64,000 bases of DNA. Origin: Microbulbifer sp. THAF38 (GTDB lineage Bacteria; Pseudomonadota; Gammaproteobacteria; Pseudomonadales; Cellvibrionaceae). Position numbers and translations under genes: made by a program. The stretch is taken from positions 310,001 to 374,000 of the forward strand of contig NZ_CP045369.1 in the NCBI RefSeq assembly GCF_009363535.1, given 5' to 3'. This document shows, piece by piece, positions 17,175 through 26,071 of the stretch; positions within the stretch are counted from its first letter, which is position 1; every line of letters begins with the position of its first letter. A model generated the notes under the pieces. That model searched no databases and was not told the origin of the DNA. It saw nothing but the letters and a program-made list of their open reading frames with translations.

Positions 17175-19913
17175 TTGACACACAAAAATACTTCAGAGCC
17201 CCTCAACGCTGATCCCCATGCCCAGCGCGAGGCGGAAAAATATGAAAAGCCTATTCCCAGCCGAGAGTACCTGCTGCAACTGCTGGAACAGCAGGCGGAG
17301 CCTGTGCCCTGGGAGTTTGTCGCCGACCTGCTGGAACTAGAAGATGAGGATCGGCGTGAAGGGGTGCGCCGGCGCCTTATCGCTATGTCCCGCGATGGCC
17401 AGATCGCCAGTAATCGCGCTGGTGATTTTGGCGTGCTGGATAAGATGAGCCTGGTTCGCGGTCGAGTGATTGGCCACCGCGACGGTTTTGGTTTCGTTGT
17501 ACCTACGGATGGCGGCAGTGATCTGTTTTTATCCCATCGACAAATGCGCAAGGTATTTGATGGTGATGAGGTGCTGGTACGGGAGACCCCCGGAGGCTTT
17601 CGCGGCAAGCGCGAAGGTGCTGTGGTACGGGTAATTAAGCACAATACCGAGCAGTTGGCTGGGCGCTTGTACAGAGAAAATGGCATCTGTTTTGTACGGC
17701 CAGATAACCCCCGCGTGAACCTCGATGTGATGGTCGCGGCGGAAGATGCCGCCGGTGCCGAACACGGCCAATATGTGGTGGTAAAAATTGTTACCCAACC
17801 TGGGCGCGACCGCGTACCCCAGGGGGAAGTGCTGGAGGTGCTTGGCGATCACCTGGCACCGGGTATGGAAATCGATGTCGCGATTCGCAATTATGGCATC
17901 CCTCATGTTTGGCCCTCAGCCCTACAGGCGGAGGTGGATGCCATTGCCGATGAAGTACTGGAAGAGGATAAAAAAGCGCGGGTAGATTTGCGCCAACTAC
18001 CCCTGGTCACCATCGATGGTGAGGATGCCCGCGACTTTGATGATGCGGTCTATTGTGAGCTGTTGCCCGACAATAGCTGGAAGCTGTTGGTGGCCATTGC
18101 CGATGTGTCCCACTATGTACGCCCCGGTTCGGTTCTCGATGAAGAGGCCCACAGTCGCGGCAACTCGGTTTACTTTCCCGATTTTGTCGTGCCCATGCTG
18201 CCGGAAAAACTGTCCAATGGGCTCTGTTCATTAAATCCAGAAGTGGACCGGCTGTGTATGGTGTGCGAGATGCACATTGATCGTCGCGGTGAAATTGCCG
18301 ATTACCGTTTCTTTGAAGGCTTGATGCGCAGTCATGCACGCCTGACTTATACCCAGGTAGGGCAGGTTTTAGAGGAGCGCGACATTCGCGACAGCGGCCT
18401 GCGCAAACAGTACGCGGCTCTGGTCCCCCACCTGGATAATCTGCACGACTTGTATTTGGCGCTACGCAGTGCCCGCGATCGGCGCGGGGCGATCGATTTC
18501 GAAACGACAGAAACCCGCATTTTATTTGACAGTGAGCGCAAGATTGAACGCATCGTGCCGGTCACCCGTAACGATGCGCACAAGCTGATTGAAGAGTGCA
18601 TGCTGGCGGCCAATGTCTGCGCGGCCAGCCTGATGGAACTGTCGGAATTGCCGGCACTCTACCGTGTGCACGATGCGCCCAAAGAGGAAAAACTCAGTAA
18701 CTTACGCGAATATCTTGGTGAATTGGGGTTGCGCCTGCCCGGTGGCTCGGAGCCCCAGCCCGCGGATTTCCAGGCGTTATTGGAGCAGGTAGAAGGGCGT
18801 GCCGATGCCCATATCATTCAGGTAATGTTGCTGCGCTCTATGAACCAGGCGGTATATCAGCCGGAAAATCGCGGTCATTTTGGTTTGGATTATCGCGCCT
18901 ATGCGCATTTTACCTCACCAATTCGCCGCTATCCCGACTTGTTACTGCACCGCGCCTTGCGCTGGTTGATTCGCAATGGCAGTGCCAATGAGCCCGCAGT
19001 GGTGCAGAAGATTTATACCGTACCTGGCGCCAGGTCTATCGATCGCGAGCAGATACTGCCCTACGATATGCCGGCGATGCTGCAGCTAGGCGAGCAGTGT
19101 TCCATGACCGAGCGCCGTGCCGACGATGCCACCCGCGACGTAGTCAGCTGGCTCAAGTGTGAATACCTGCAGGACCATGTGGGTGAGGTCTACTCCGGTG
19201 TGATCAGTGCGGTGACAGGGTTCGGTCTATTTGTTGAACTCAACGACCTCTTCGTTGAGGGGTTGATTCATGTGACTGCGTTACCTAAAGACTACTACCG
19301 CTTTGAGCAGGCGCATCAGCGTTTGATCGGCGAACGCAGCGGCAAGCGTTACCACCTCGGTGACTCGGTTACCGTTCAGGTGGCGCGGGTAGACCTTGAA
19401 GAACGCAAGGTCGATTTTATTCTTGAGGAATTAGTACCGCGTCAGAAAGCTTCCCGTGCTAAGAAAGAGACGACCAAGGTCAGTGCTCGTGCCATGGAAA
19501 TGGCGGTGGAGCATCAATTGGAGCGGGAGCGACTGGGCAAAGAGAAAAAAGAGAAAAAGGAAAGTAGCCGAAAGTCGACTGTCAGCCCATGGGGAAAACG
19601 TGCAGAAACGACAGCGGAGGTAGCACCAATCCGCAAACGCAAGGTCGGCTCCAAAGAGGCGGTACCTGTAGAGGAATCTGCAGAGGATAAACCCCTTACT
19701 GCCGAGAAAAGATCGAGCGAAGAAGCCGACAAACAAAAAAGTGATGAGCCAAAAAAGCGCCGAGGTAGCAAGCGCACCGCACCGCGCAAAGGCGGTAAAC
19801 GCCCTGCAGTAGCTGCGCGCAAGGCTGCACAGAAAGCGGAAAAGGCCAAAACACGCAGTGGCAAAGTTAAAAAGAAGAAGAAAGTTTCTTCTACCAGTAA
19901 AAAGAAAAAGTGA
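17175..19913 (+). CDS. rnr: Ribonuclease R
   Basis: 912-residue 3'-5' exoribonuclease that degrades structured RNA and takes part in rRNA and mRNA quality control. The N-terminus (REAEKYEKPIPSREYLL) lines up with E. coli RNase R, which supports the TTG start at 17175; no in-frame ATG lies nearby. An N-terminal helix-turn-helix and cold-shock part are followed by the RNB catalytic domain with the aspartate cluster IDGEDARDFDDAVY at about residue 280, an S1 domain from about residue 673 (GEVYSGVISAVTGFGLFVEL), and a long Lys/Arg/Ser-rich tail from about residue 760. The tail is longer than usual and should bind RNA. It is 12 bases from rlmB, so the two are surely cotranscribed, as in E. coli. 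Confidence 0.96.
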   Translation: MTHKNTSEPLNADPHAQREAEKYEKPIPSREYLLQLLEQQAEPVPWEFVADLLELEDEDRREGVRRRLIAMSRDGQIASNRAGDFGVLDKMSLVRGRVIGHRDGFGFVVPTDGGSDLFLSHRQMRKVFDGDEVLVRETPGGFRGKREGAVVRVIKHNTEQLAGRLYRENGICFVRPDNPRVNLDVMVAAEDAAGAEHGQYVVVKIVTQPGRDRVPQGEVLEVLGDHLAPGMEIDVAIRNYGIPHVWPSALQAEVDAIADEVLEEDKKARVDLRQLPLVTIDGEDARDFDDAVYCELLPDNSWKLLVAIADVSHYVRPGSVLDEEAHSRGNSVYFPDFVVPMLPEKLSNGLCSLNPEVDRLCMVCEMHIDRRGEIADYRFFEGLMRSHARLTYTQVGQVLEERDIRDSGLRKQYAALVPHLDNLHDLYLALRSARDRRGAIDFETTETRILFDSERKIERIVPVTRNDAHKLIEECMLAANVCAASLMELSELPALYRVHDAPKEEKLSNLREYLGELGLRLPGGSEPQPADFQALLEQVEGRADAHIIQVMLLRSMNQAVYQPENRGHFGLDYRAYAHFTSPIRRYPDLLLHRALRWLIRNGSANEPAVVQKIYTVPGARSIDREQILPYDMPAMLQLGEQCSMTERRADDATRDVVSWLKCEYLQDHVGEVYSGVISAVTGFGLFVELNDLFVEGLIHVTALPKDYYRFEQAHQRLIGERSGKRYHLGDSVTVQVARVDLEERKVDFILEELVPRQKASRAKKETTKVSARAMEMAVEHQLERERLGKEKKEKKESSRKSTVSPWGKRAETTAEVAPIRKRKVGSKEAVPVEESAEDKPLTAEKRSSEEADKQKSDEPKKRRGSKRTAPRKGGKRPAVAARKAAQKAEKAKTRSGKVKKKKKVSSTSKKKK

Positions 19914-19925
19914 TCGAGGCATAAG

Positions 19926-20681
19926 TTGAGCCAAGAATTGGTATACGGCCTGCACGCAGTGCAGGCACTATTAAAGGGGTCCCCGCAAAATGTGCAGGAA
20001 TTACTGTTATTGCGTGGGCGCAAAGACCAGCGCCTACAAAAAATTATTCAGCAGGCGGAAAAAAATGATATTGCCCTGCGCTTTGTCGACCGCCGCACCC
20101 TGGATGACAAGGTGGAAGAGGGAGCCAATCATCAGGGTGTTATCGCACTTTGTGCAGAGAAAACCCAGGTCCTGGACGAGAAATTCCTGTTGGGGATGCT
20201 TGAGCAACTCGATCAAAAAGGTGAGGCGCCTTTCCTGTTGGTGCTGGATGGTGTGACCGACCCGCACAATCTGGGGGCTTGTTTGCGCTCAGCAGAAGCC
20301 GCCGGTGTGCACGCGGTAATTGCGCCAAAGGATAAGTCTGCGGGCCTGACTCCCACTGCCCGCAAGGTGGCCTGTGGTGCGGCCGAAGTTTTACCCTTCG
20401 TTACTGTGACCAATCTCGCGCGAACCCTGCAGCAGTTGCAGCAGGCCGGCGTATGGATATTCGGCGCGGCGGGCGAGGCCACCCAGGATGTCTATCAATC
20501 TCAACTGACAGGCCCGTTGGCGCTGGTCATGGGGGCCGAGGGCAGTGGCCTGCGTCGATTAACGCGGGAGCACTGCGATCATTTAATTAAAATTCCCATG
20601 GCCGGTGAAGTCAGTAGCCTGAATGTCTCTGTCGCCACCGGCGTCTGTCTGTTTGAAGCGGTGCGTCAACGCAGCGCCTGA
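19926..20681 (+). CDS. rlmB: 23S rRNA (Gm2251) 2'-O-methyltransferase
   Basis: 251-residue SpoU-family methyltransferase that methylates the ribose of G2251 in the peptidyl-transferase P loop, using S-adenosylmethionine. The N-terminal substrate-binding part ([10 protein letters not shown]) is followed by the knotted SPOUT domain with its three motifs: [36 protein letters not shown], and [20 protein letters not shown]. It starts with TTG at 19926 behind a GAGG sequence. It is the second gene of the rnr-rlmB unit. Length and motifs are typical. Confidence 0.96.
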   Translation: MSQELVYGLHAVQALLKGSPQNVQELLLLRGRKDQRLQKIIQQAEKNDIALRFVDRRTLDDKVEEGANHQGVIALCAEKTQVLDEKFLLGMLEQLDQKGEAPFLLVLDGVTDPHNLGACLRSAEAAGVHAVIAPKDKSAGLTPTARKVACGAAEVLPFVTVTNLARTLQQLQQAGVWIFGAAGEATQDVYQSQLTGPLALVMGAEGSGLRRLTREHCDHLIKIPMAGEVSSLNVSVATGVCLFEAVRQRSA

Positions 20682-20697
20682 TTATTTTATTTTTTTT

Positions 20698-20738
20698 ACT
20701 GCCTATCCCGACGCTAACCAAATAGCGGGATAGGCAGT
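20698..20738 (+). terminator. Stem-loop after rlmB
   Basis: A perfect 13-bp inverted repeat, ACTGCCTATCCCG/CGGGATAGGCAGT, with a 15-base loop lies 17 bases past the rlmB stop. No T run follows it; the T run lies before it (20691-20697). It may end transcription inefficiently or protect the 3' end. An intrinsic terminator is not fully supported. Confidence 0.45.
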
Positions 20739-20816
20739 GTTTCGGCGTAGCGCTTCACACGCAAATTCCTTTCTTCGCTCTCTCTCCGCTAATCACTGCT
20801 AGATTTTTTCAACTAT

Positions 20817-20836
20817 CACACTGTGATTTCAGTGTG
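20817..20836 (+). promoter_or_regulatory. Palindrome upstream of the ECF sigma gene
   Basis: CACACTG and CAGTGTG form a perfect 7-bp inverted repeat around TGATTT. It lies 71 bases before the sigma-factor start in a gap with no gene. Its size and position fit an operator, but no cognate regulator is identified. Confidence 0.4.
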
Positions 20837-20906
20837 CAGTTTTCCTTTTCACACCGCGGGTAACATGCTTGCGGAGGATTTTCCTTAAATATCCGGGAGT
20901 AGCGGT

Positions 20907-21461
20907 TTGTACGCCTGGCCAAAAAAATTATTGCGACGTCGATCGAGCAGTGCGCATTTCGCAGAGTTAGTTCACCCTCATATTCGTCAACTTTACCGCA
21001 TGGCTTTTCGCTGGACAGGGAGCCGTGAGGAGGCCGAAGACCTGGTGCAGGATGTATTGGCCAGTCTGCTGGCGCGTTCTGTGGTGCTGGAAAATATTCA
21101 GCGCTTGGGTCCCTGGTTAATCAAGGTGCTTTATCACCGCTATGTAGATCTCTATCGCAGGCGCCGGAGTTCCCCAGTGGATGAAGATGTCGATTGGGAA
21201 ACGGTAATTTGCAGCACCTCTGAAGAGGGAATCAGTTCCCAGGTGGGAATGCAGCGCGCCTTATTGCAGGCTCTGTCGAAACTCGATGCCGGTTGGCGCG
21301 ATACGGTATTACTCCACGATGTCGAGGGCTATTCCCTACTGGAGGTGGCGGATATTTTGGACATCAGTGTGGGCACAGTGAAATCGCGCCTACACCGCGC
21401 ACATAAAAAATTAAAAAAAATGCTCAGTGAGGGAACCTATAGCGAGAGCCATCCGTGTTAA
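20907..21461 (+). CDS. ECF-type RNA polymerase sigma factor
   Basis: 184-residue sigma-70 family protein. Region 2 is visible as LYRMAFRWTGSREEAEDLVQDVLASLL (residues about 29-55, an interrupted match to the ECF consensus). Region 4 is visible as LSKLDAGWRDTVLLHDVEG.., YSLLEVADILDISVGTVKSR and LHRAHKKLKK. Nothing else fits between them, so this is a two-domain ECF factor. The start is TTG at 20907 behind GGGAG. The next gene, 18 bases on, encodes a one-pass membrane protein with a short cytoplasmic N-terminus, the expected arrangement for sigma and anti-sigma. Its regulon is unknown; the adjacent secreted and outer-membrane genes are the likely first targets. Confidence 0.9.
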   Translation: MYAWPKKLLRRRSSSAHFAELVHPHIRQLYRMAFRWTGSREEAEDLVQDVLASLLARSVVLENIQRLGPWLIKVLYHRYVDLYRRRRSSPVDEDVDWETVICSTSEEGISSQVGMQRALLQALSKLDAGWRDTVLLHDVEGYSLLEVADILDISVGTVKSRLHRAHKKLKKMLSEGTYSESHPC

Positions 21462-21479
21462 TAATCAGAGGACAAGCCA

Positions 21480-22052
21480 ATGCTGAAATATGACTCTGAA
21501 GAATTTTCCAGTGATGAAAAGCTGCGCAGTCAACTCCGATCCCTGCCGATTGAGGAGCCTGGCGAGGATTTAGAAGAGCGCATATTGAAGTCTGTAGTCG
21601 CCGAGCAGGGAATCAGTAAATCCTACTCTCCGCTGAAATTGTACGTCAATGAATACCAGCGGGTCGGGCAGCTGGCAGTGGCCGCAGGCTTCTTAGTCGT
21701 CGTGACGCTGGTATTGATACTGGCCATCTCAAAAGATGCGCCTCTGGAAGCTTCGCCGGTTTACACGGAATTAGAAGTTGGACCAGTTGTTAGCCGGCCA
21801 GTACATCTTGTACTGCACAGTAGTCGCCAGATGCCGGGTGCACTAATCAGAGTCACTTTACCGGAAAATATGCGAATGGATGGTTATGCGAGCAGTCAGG
21901 TATTGCAGTGGCAAGCGGATATTGCCGCAGGGAGTAACCGCTTATCGCTGCCGGTACAAATTCTCGGCAAAAAAGGCGCCGGGGAAATATTGATTGAGGT
22001 GGAGTATGGCGGGGTGAGCAAGCGTCTGCGCCAGCGCTTAACGCACTTGTAA
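21480..22052 (+). CDS. Probable anti-sigma factor, single-pass membrane protein
   Basis: 190 residues: an acidic cytoplasmic N-terminal part (1-60), one hydrophobic segment at about 64-83 (QLAVAAGFLVVVTLVLILA), and a periplasmic part with alternating hydrophobic residues suggesting a small beta-sandwich (HLVLHSS, ALIRVTLPENM, RLSLPVQILG, ILIEVEYGG). I do not see the zinc-binding HxxxCxxC of ZAS-type anti-sigma factors. The anti-sigma role is inferred only from topology and its place 18 bases after the ECF gene. Confidence 0.6.
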   Translation: MLKYDSEEFSSDEKLRSQLRSLPIEEPGEDLEERILKSVVAEQGISKSYSPLKLYVNEYQRVGQLAVAAGFLVVVTLVLILAISKDAPLEASPVYTELEVGPVVSRPVHLVLHSSRQMPGALIRVTLPENMRMDGYASSQVLQWQADIAAGSNRLSLPVQILGKKGAGEILIEVEYGGVSKRLRQRLTHL

Positions 22053-22112
22053 ATCCTGCTGCTCAATGGAATTCGATAGCTTCTTTTGTCACAACCTAGA
22101 GGTAACCAAGCG

Positions 22113-22658
22113 ATGTGGAAGAAAGGATTAATAGCAGCAGGTGTCGCTGCAGCCGTCATGTATACCAGCCCCTTAATGGCACAGGAGGCAGCGGAAGACC
22201 TGGATGTCACTCTCACCGTGGTTGAGGAGGGGCAGGATGCGCAAGATGTGGTGAACAATATAGAGTTGCCGCCGGATCTGCAGGAAGTTGCCGAGGAGAC
22301 CATCGCTGCGGTGATGGAAGCCGTGGCGGCTTCTGGGCAAGGTGCCGAGCACAGTGAGGAAATTGAGGCGAGAATGCGGGAGGCCATCGCGCGCCAGCAT
22401 GAAGTTATTACCAGTGCGCGACTCTCAGCGGAAGCTGCCAGGGAGGAGGCTCTGCGCACAGCCGAGGCGGCCAGGGAAAATATTGAAGAGGCCGTAAAAA
22501 GCGCAATGAATGGTGCAGACATTCAAGGTGTGATTGAACAAGTGATGCAGGACATCCTCAGTAGTTTGCCCGAAGACATTCGCGAGCAGATCACTATGGA
22601 TCTCGATGGACTATTCGAACAGGTACAGGATGATCTACCCGATGGGCCGGATGCCTGA
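22113..22658 (+). CDS. Acidic secreted helical protein, unknown function
   Basis: 181 residues from ATG 22113, chosen over an in-frame TTG at 22086 because AGAGGT lies 8 bases before the ATG. Residues 1-23 form a signal peptide (MWKKGLIAAGV..., ending SPLMA-QE). The mature protein is rich in Glu, Asp and Ala with heptad-like helices (ARMREAIARQ, AREEALRTAEAARENIEEA) and a C-terminal part ending in DLPDGPDA. I do not recognise a family. Its location in the sigma/anti-sigma cassette suggests a periplasmic or surface role. It could be a signal sensed by the anti-sigma protein or a cargo of the downstream barrel; both ideas are speculative. Confidence 0.75.
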   Translation: MWKKGLIAAGVAAAVMYTSPLMAQEAAEDLDVTLTVVEEGQDAQDVVNNIELPPDLQEVAEETIAAVMEAVAASGQGAEHSEEIEARMREAIARQHEVITSARLSAEAAREEALRTAEAARENIEEAVKSAMNGADIQGVIEQVMQDILSSLPEDIREQITMDLDGLFEQVQDDLPDGPDA

Positions 22659-22709
22659 TTAACGGTTGTAGTGAATCTTTTGACAGGGAACGTTTAGAGG
22701 TAATTCACA

Positions 22710-24020
22710 GTGCAAAATGGGCGGATCGGAATCGTGCTATTCACGCTACTGACATTGGTATCTTCGTTATCAGTGGCTGCGGGGTCCTTCAGTGAAGCTA
22801 CGGAGGCTTTCAAACAGGGAAAATACCGTAAGGCCCTTAAGCACTTTGAAATTGAACGTGAGTCTGGCAACAACTCTGCGAAGCTCAGATACAACATTGG
22901 TGTTACCTTGATGAAGCTTGAGCGTTATTCGGAGGCTACGATTTATTTTCACGGTCTCTTGAATGACGCTCGCTGGCGGGATCTCGCTCGTTATAACTTG
23001 GCTGTTGCGGCGGAGCGGACCAATCGCGAATTGGTTGCGATCAAACACTACCGCATTGTGCGGGAGGGGGCGACCACGGAAAAATTGCGAGATATGGCCG
23101 CCCGCCGCCTGCGTTTACTCGCAGAAGATCATCGCGGTGAGCGTGAGAGACCCTGGTTGGCCACTGCCAGCTTAACGGTTGGTAATGATGACAACGCTTA
23201 TGCGCTACAAAATGAATTGTTGGAAGAAGCTTCGATCGGGGCAGACAATTTTGCTGAGTTGTTTGCCTGGGGGCAATACCGCCTAAGAGGCACTCCGGAA
23301 AACGGGTGGCGGGTGCACGGTTATGGATTTGGTCGTAAATATAAAGACTATGAGAATCTCGATCTGGCCAGCGCCCGAGCTGCTTTTTCCCGTGATCGCC
23401 GTTGGTTTGGCTGGTCCACGGAGTTGGGGCTTGCTGTCGAGACGGTGACATTGGGAGGTGAGCCGGTTACACAGCAAGCGCGTCTTCTGGGTAAAATTTC
23501 AGGAAATTGGGGGCGCTCTATAATCGCTTTTTCCTATAGCCCCGGTTACTACTTCGGCGGTGATGAATATGCTTATCTGGATGGCTGGCGCCAGTTCTTT
23601 GACTTAAGTTGGCAGCGCTCACTTTTTTCAACCGAGGCGAAGTTATTTTATCGTTTCGATTACAACGATCGGGAAGGCCAGGTAAAAGCTGAAGGAGATT
23701 ACTACAGCTATTCCCCTGCCCGTCACACCTTGGGGGGAACCCTGGTCTGGATACCCTCTCCGCGCTGGAATTTATCCACGGGGGTGGAGTATCGCAGTAG
23801 TCTTTATAACGAAAACAACCGTATTACCGATAGTGAAGGCAACGTGGACTCCTACTATAGGGAGTCTGATCGGCTGAGGTCCTGGTTGGGAGCGAAGTTT
23901 CGCGTTACTCCCAATTTCCACATTAATGGGAAATATCAGCTTATTGATAATGAGGAAAATCGGGATATCTACACTTACGACAAAAGTGAATACAGTTTAG
24001 GTATTGGTTATAGCTTCTGA
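22710..24020 (+). CDS. TPR plus outer-membrane beta-barrel protein
   Basis: 436 residues with GTG start at 22710 and a signal peptide ending near residue 24 (SLSVAAG). Residues about 28-135 contain TPR-like helices (AFKQGKYRKALKHFE, RYNIGVTLMKLERYSEATIYF, RYNLAVAAERTNRELVAIKHY). Residues about 150-436 have alternating aromatic/hydrophobic strands and end in YSLGIGYSF, a typical C-terminal Phe signal for barrel insertion. A periplasmic TPR plus barrel recalls the Slam (DUF560) and related export or assembly proteins, but I cannot confirm that family. It is the last gene of the ECF cassette. Confidence 0.78.
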   Translation: MQNGRIGIVLFTLLTLVSSLSVAAGSFSEATEAFKQGKYRKALKHFEIERESGNNSAKLRYNIGVTLMKLERYSEATIYFHGLLNDARWRDLARYNLAVAAERTNRELVAIKHYRIVREGATTEKLRDMAARRLRLLAEDHRGERERPWLATASLTVGNDDNAYALQNELLEEASIGADNFAELFAWGQYRLRGTPENGWRVHGYGFGRKYKDYENLDLASARAAFSRDRRWFGWSTELGLAVETVTLGGEPVTQQARLLGKISGNWGRSIIAFSYSPGYYFGGDEYAYLDGWRQFFDLSWQRSLFSTEAKLFYRFDYNDREGQVKAEGDYYSYSPARHTLGGTLVWIPSPRWNLSTGVEYRSSLYNENNRITDSEGNVDSYYRESDRLRSWLGAKFRVTPNFHINGKYQLIDNEENRDIYTYDKSEYSLGIGYSF

Positions 24021-24039
24021 GCCTTTCCTGTAATTGCTG

Positions 24040-24063
24040 GGGGGAGCCAAAACTGGCTCCCCC
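24040..24063 (+). terminator. Stem-loop ending the ECF cassette
   Basis: Perfect 10-bp stem GGGGGAGCCA/TGGCTCCCCC with loop AAAC, 19 bases past the barrel gene. No T run follows, so it is only a candidate terminator or 3' stabiliser. The next gene is on the opposite strand. Confidence 0.5.
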
Positions 24064-24135
24064 GAGTGCTGCCTACTATTTTGCAGTGAATATTGTATTT
24101 ATACTCATTTCTGCAGTTGCCAATCCTTATTCATT

Positions 24136-24951
24136 CTATTCAGGATTGATGGCTAGGTTATTTAGATAGTGATAAGTTAGCTTGTGATCAAAAATGTCTG
24201 TCGGGTTTTGGTCTGACAGGAGATTAGTTACCCTGTTGCTAAAAAATGCATAACTCGATTGAAATAAAGCCGGTCCCCAGCTGAGTCTGCGAATGCCGGC
24301 CTTCCAGAGTTGTGCAGGCTTTTCCATGCCGGGTAAGAGCATTAAATTAAGTGGCATACTGATTTCTTTTGCTAGCTGTTGGGTATCTATTGGGGATATT
24401 AAGCCCGGTATAAATCCTCCGCTGGCACCGGCATTCTGGTAACGCGCTAGTCTTTGTATAACTTCCTTCAGAGCTTCTTTGCTGTTGTCCGCGTCGTTTA
24501 GGTAAACGTCGGTTCTCGCATTGATAAACAATGGCCGCGTCTTTCTCGCCGTTAAAGTGGAGCGGATAGCTAGAATTTTTTCTTCCAATAATTGTGGGCT
24601 TCCGCTGCCATCCTCGATATTGATACCGACTACACCCAGATCACACAAAGTCTCAACTAATTCGGCCACCCGCGCAGGGTCGGTGCTATAGCCATCCTCG
24701 ATATCGATAGAAACCGGTACGTGCGAAACGCGCAAAATACGCTCAATAGCTCTTAGGTGCTCCAATATTGGCAAGTTACCGCCATCGGCATAGCCCAATG
24801 ACCAGGCTACAGCGGCACTACTTGTGGCAATAGCGGGAGCGCCGGCCGCTTGAGCGAGTTGTGCACTGGCCGCATCCCAGATATTGGGAAGAATTAAGGG
24901 CCGGTCGCCCTGATGTAAAGCGTTGAATTGTTCGAAGTGGGTAATAGCCAT
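24136..24951 (-). CDS. Isocitrate lyase/PEP mutase family protein
   Basis: 271-residue TIM-barrel protein of the PEP mutase/isocitrate lyase superfamily. Visible family signatures are LILPNIWDAASAQL near the N-terminus, the metal-binding acidic motif DIEDGYS, a second NIEDGS, and INARTDVYL. The canonical KKCGH lyase loop is absent, as in the many family members annotated only as carboxyvinyl-carboxyphosphonate phosphorylmutase-like. Substrate (a 2-methyl- or oxo-acid) is unknown. It is a single gene on the minus strand, convergent with the ECF cassette. Confidence 0.85.
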   Translation of the reverse strand: MAITHFEQFNALHQGDRPLILPNIWDAASAQLAQAAGAPAIATSSAAVAWSLGYADGGNLPILEHLRAIERILRVSHVPVSIDIEDGYSTDPARVAELVETLCDLGVVGINIEDGSGSPQLLEEKILAIRSTLTARKTRPLFINARTDVYLNDADNSKEALKEVIQRLARYQNAGASGGFIPGLISPIDTQQLAKEISMPLNLMLLPGMEKPAQLWKAGIRRLSWGPALFQSSYAFFSNRVTNLLSDQNPTDIFDHKLTYHYLNNLAINPE

Positions 24952-25210
24952 CGAATTTCCCCTAGCGATGATTTTTTGGTTGATCCAGTGGAATGGAAAT
25001 TACTTCGAATTTTTCCTTGGTTTTCGGCTTGGTTCCGGCCAGATTCGGAAGCGAACAACCGGAAGTGAGTAAAAAGAGCAGCGGTAGGGAGGGGGAGCAC
25101 TGAAATAGCAAAGAGTGAAATATTAATGAAAAGAGCGGGTGTTGGGCGTTTGGGAATAGTTGATAGCTTGGCGCCAGTGCTCATCAACCAGCGCCAAGAG
25201 GTACATCTCC

Positions 25211-26041
25211 TTAGTGGGAGCCTGTCGGCTGCTGGGTCAGCCAACTGTCCACTTCGGCGATAATTGGACGTGGATTTTTGATCCAGCTCAGGTGGGGGTT
25301 GCCTTTCGGATAGGTGGCGGCCATCTCGCGGGTTTCGCCATCCACAATAGCTGCCAGCTTGCGTGCAGCCTTTACTGGTGCAAAGGGGTCGCCGGCCAGG
25401 GCGATATGCAGGGTGGGCTGGCCGCTGGGCTTGTGTTCCCCGAAGTGTTTTTCCGGGGCAAAGCGGCCGCTGAAAATAGAGCGGGCCCAGTCTTTCATTA
25501 ACTTGCGCGCTTCGCGCCAACCAAAGCCCATTTTCGCGCCGGGAAAATAGCCGAGCAGACTTGAGGTAACACTCACAATTGAGGCAAAAAGCAAAATGGC
25601 ATACCGGTGTAGCCCGCTCCAGCTGCGGTGGTCCACATGCCCGGAGGCGATGGTGACAACTCTGGCGTTGCCGGTCAGGCCGGCGCGTGCTGCCAGGGTG
25701 CTGGTTTGTCCGCCGATACTGTGGCCGAGGATCAGGGCCGGCCCACCGGGGAAGGATTCTTCCAGCAGTGCCAACAGTTGCGGGATAAAGGCAAATACCA
25801 GATCGTCATAGCCGTAGTCGGCACCGCGGTTGGGCCTCGGCAGGCTATCGCCGGTGCCCGGTAGCTCAGTGATAGCGGTGCTGTAACCGAGCCGCTGCAG
25901 CTCCTGCAACAAGAGCTGATAGCGATTGGCGGGAACGCCCATGGCGGGAATCACCAGGGCAAGGGGGCCTTCGCCGTTGCGAACGGTGTTGACGGGCACC
26001 TGGAAGGCGCCAAAAGTAAGGTTGTGGGTTTCTTGGGGCAT
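25211..26041 (-). CDS. Alpha/beta hydrolase
   Basis: 276 residues from the ATG ending at 26041, chosen because GGGAG lies 7 bases before it; an in-frame upstream extension to 26089 lacks this support. Alpha/beta-hydrolase features: an oxyanion region (VIPAMGVPANRYQ), the nucleophile elbow GHSIGG, an acidic turn near LAGDPFAP, and a late histidine (GNPHLSWI). The substrate is unknown. The fold resembles small serine esterase/lipase-like members acting in the cytoplasm; no signal peptide is visible. Confidence 0.87.
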   Translation of the reverse strand: MPQETHNLTFGAFQVPVNTVRNGEGPLALVIPAMGVPANRYQLLLQELQRLGYSTAITELPGTGDSLPRPNRGADYGYDDLVFAFIPQLLALLEESFPGGPALILGHSIGGQTSTLAARAGLTGNARVVTIASGHVDHRSWSGLHRYAILLFASIVSVTSSLLGYFPGAKMGFGWREARKLMKDWARSIFSGRFAPEKHFGEHKPSGQPTLHIALAGDPFAPVKAARKLAAIVDGETREMAATYPKGNPHLSWIKNPRPIIAEVDSWLTQQPTGSH

Positions 26042-26071
26042 GGTACTTCTCCCTACAGAGGGAGGCACTAT

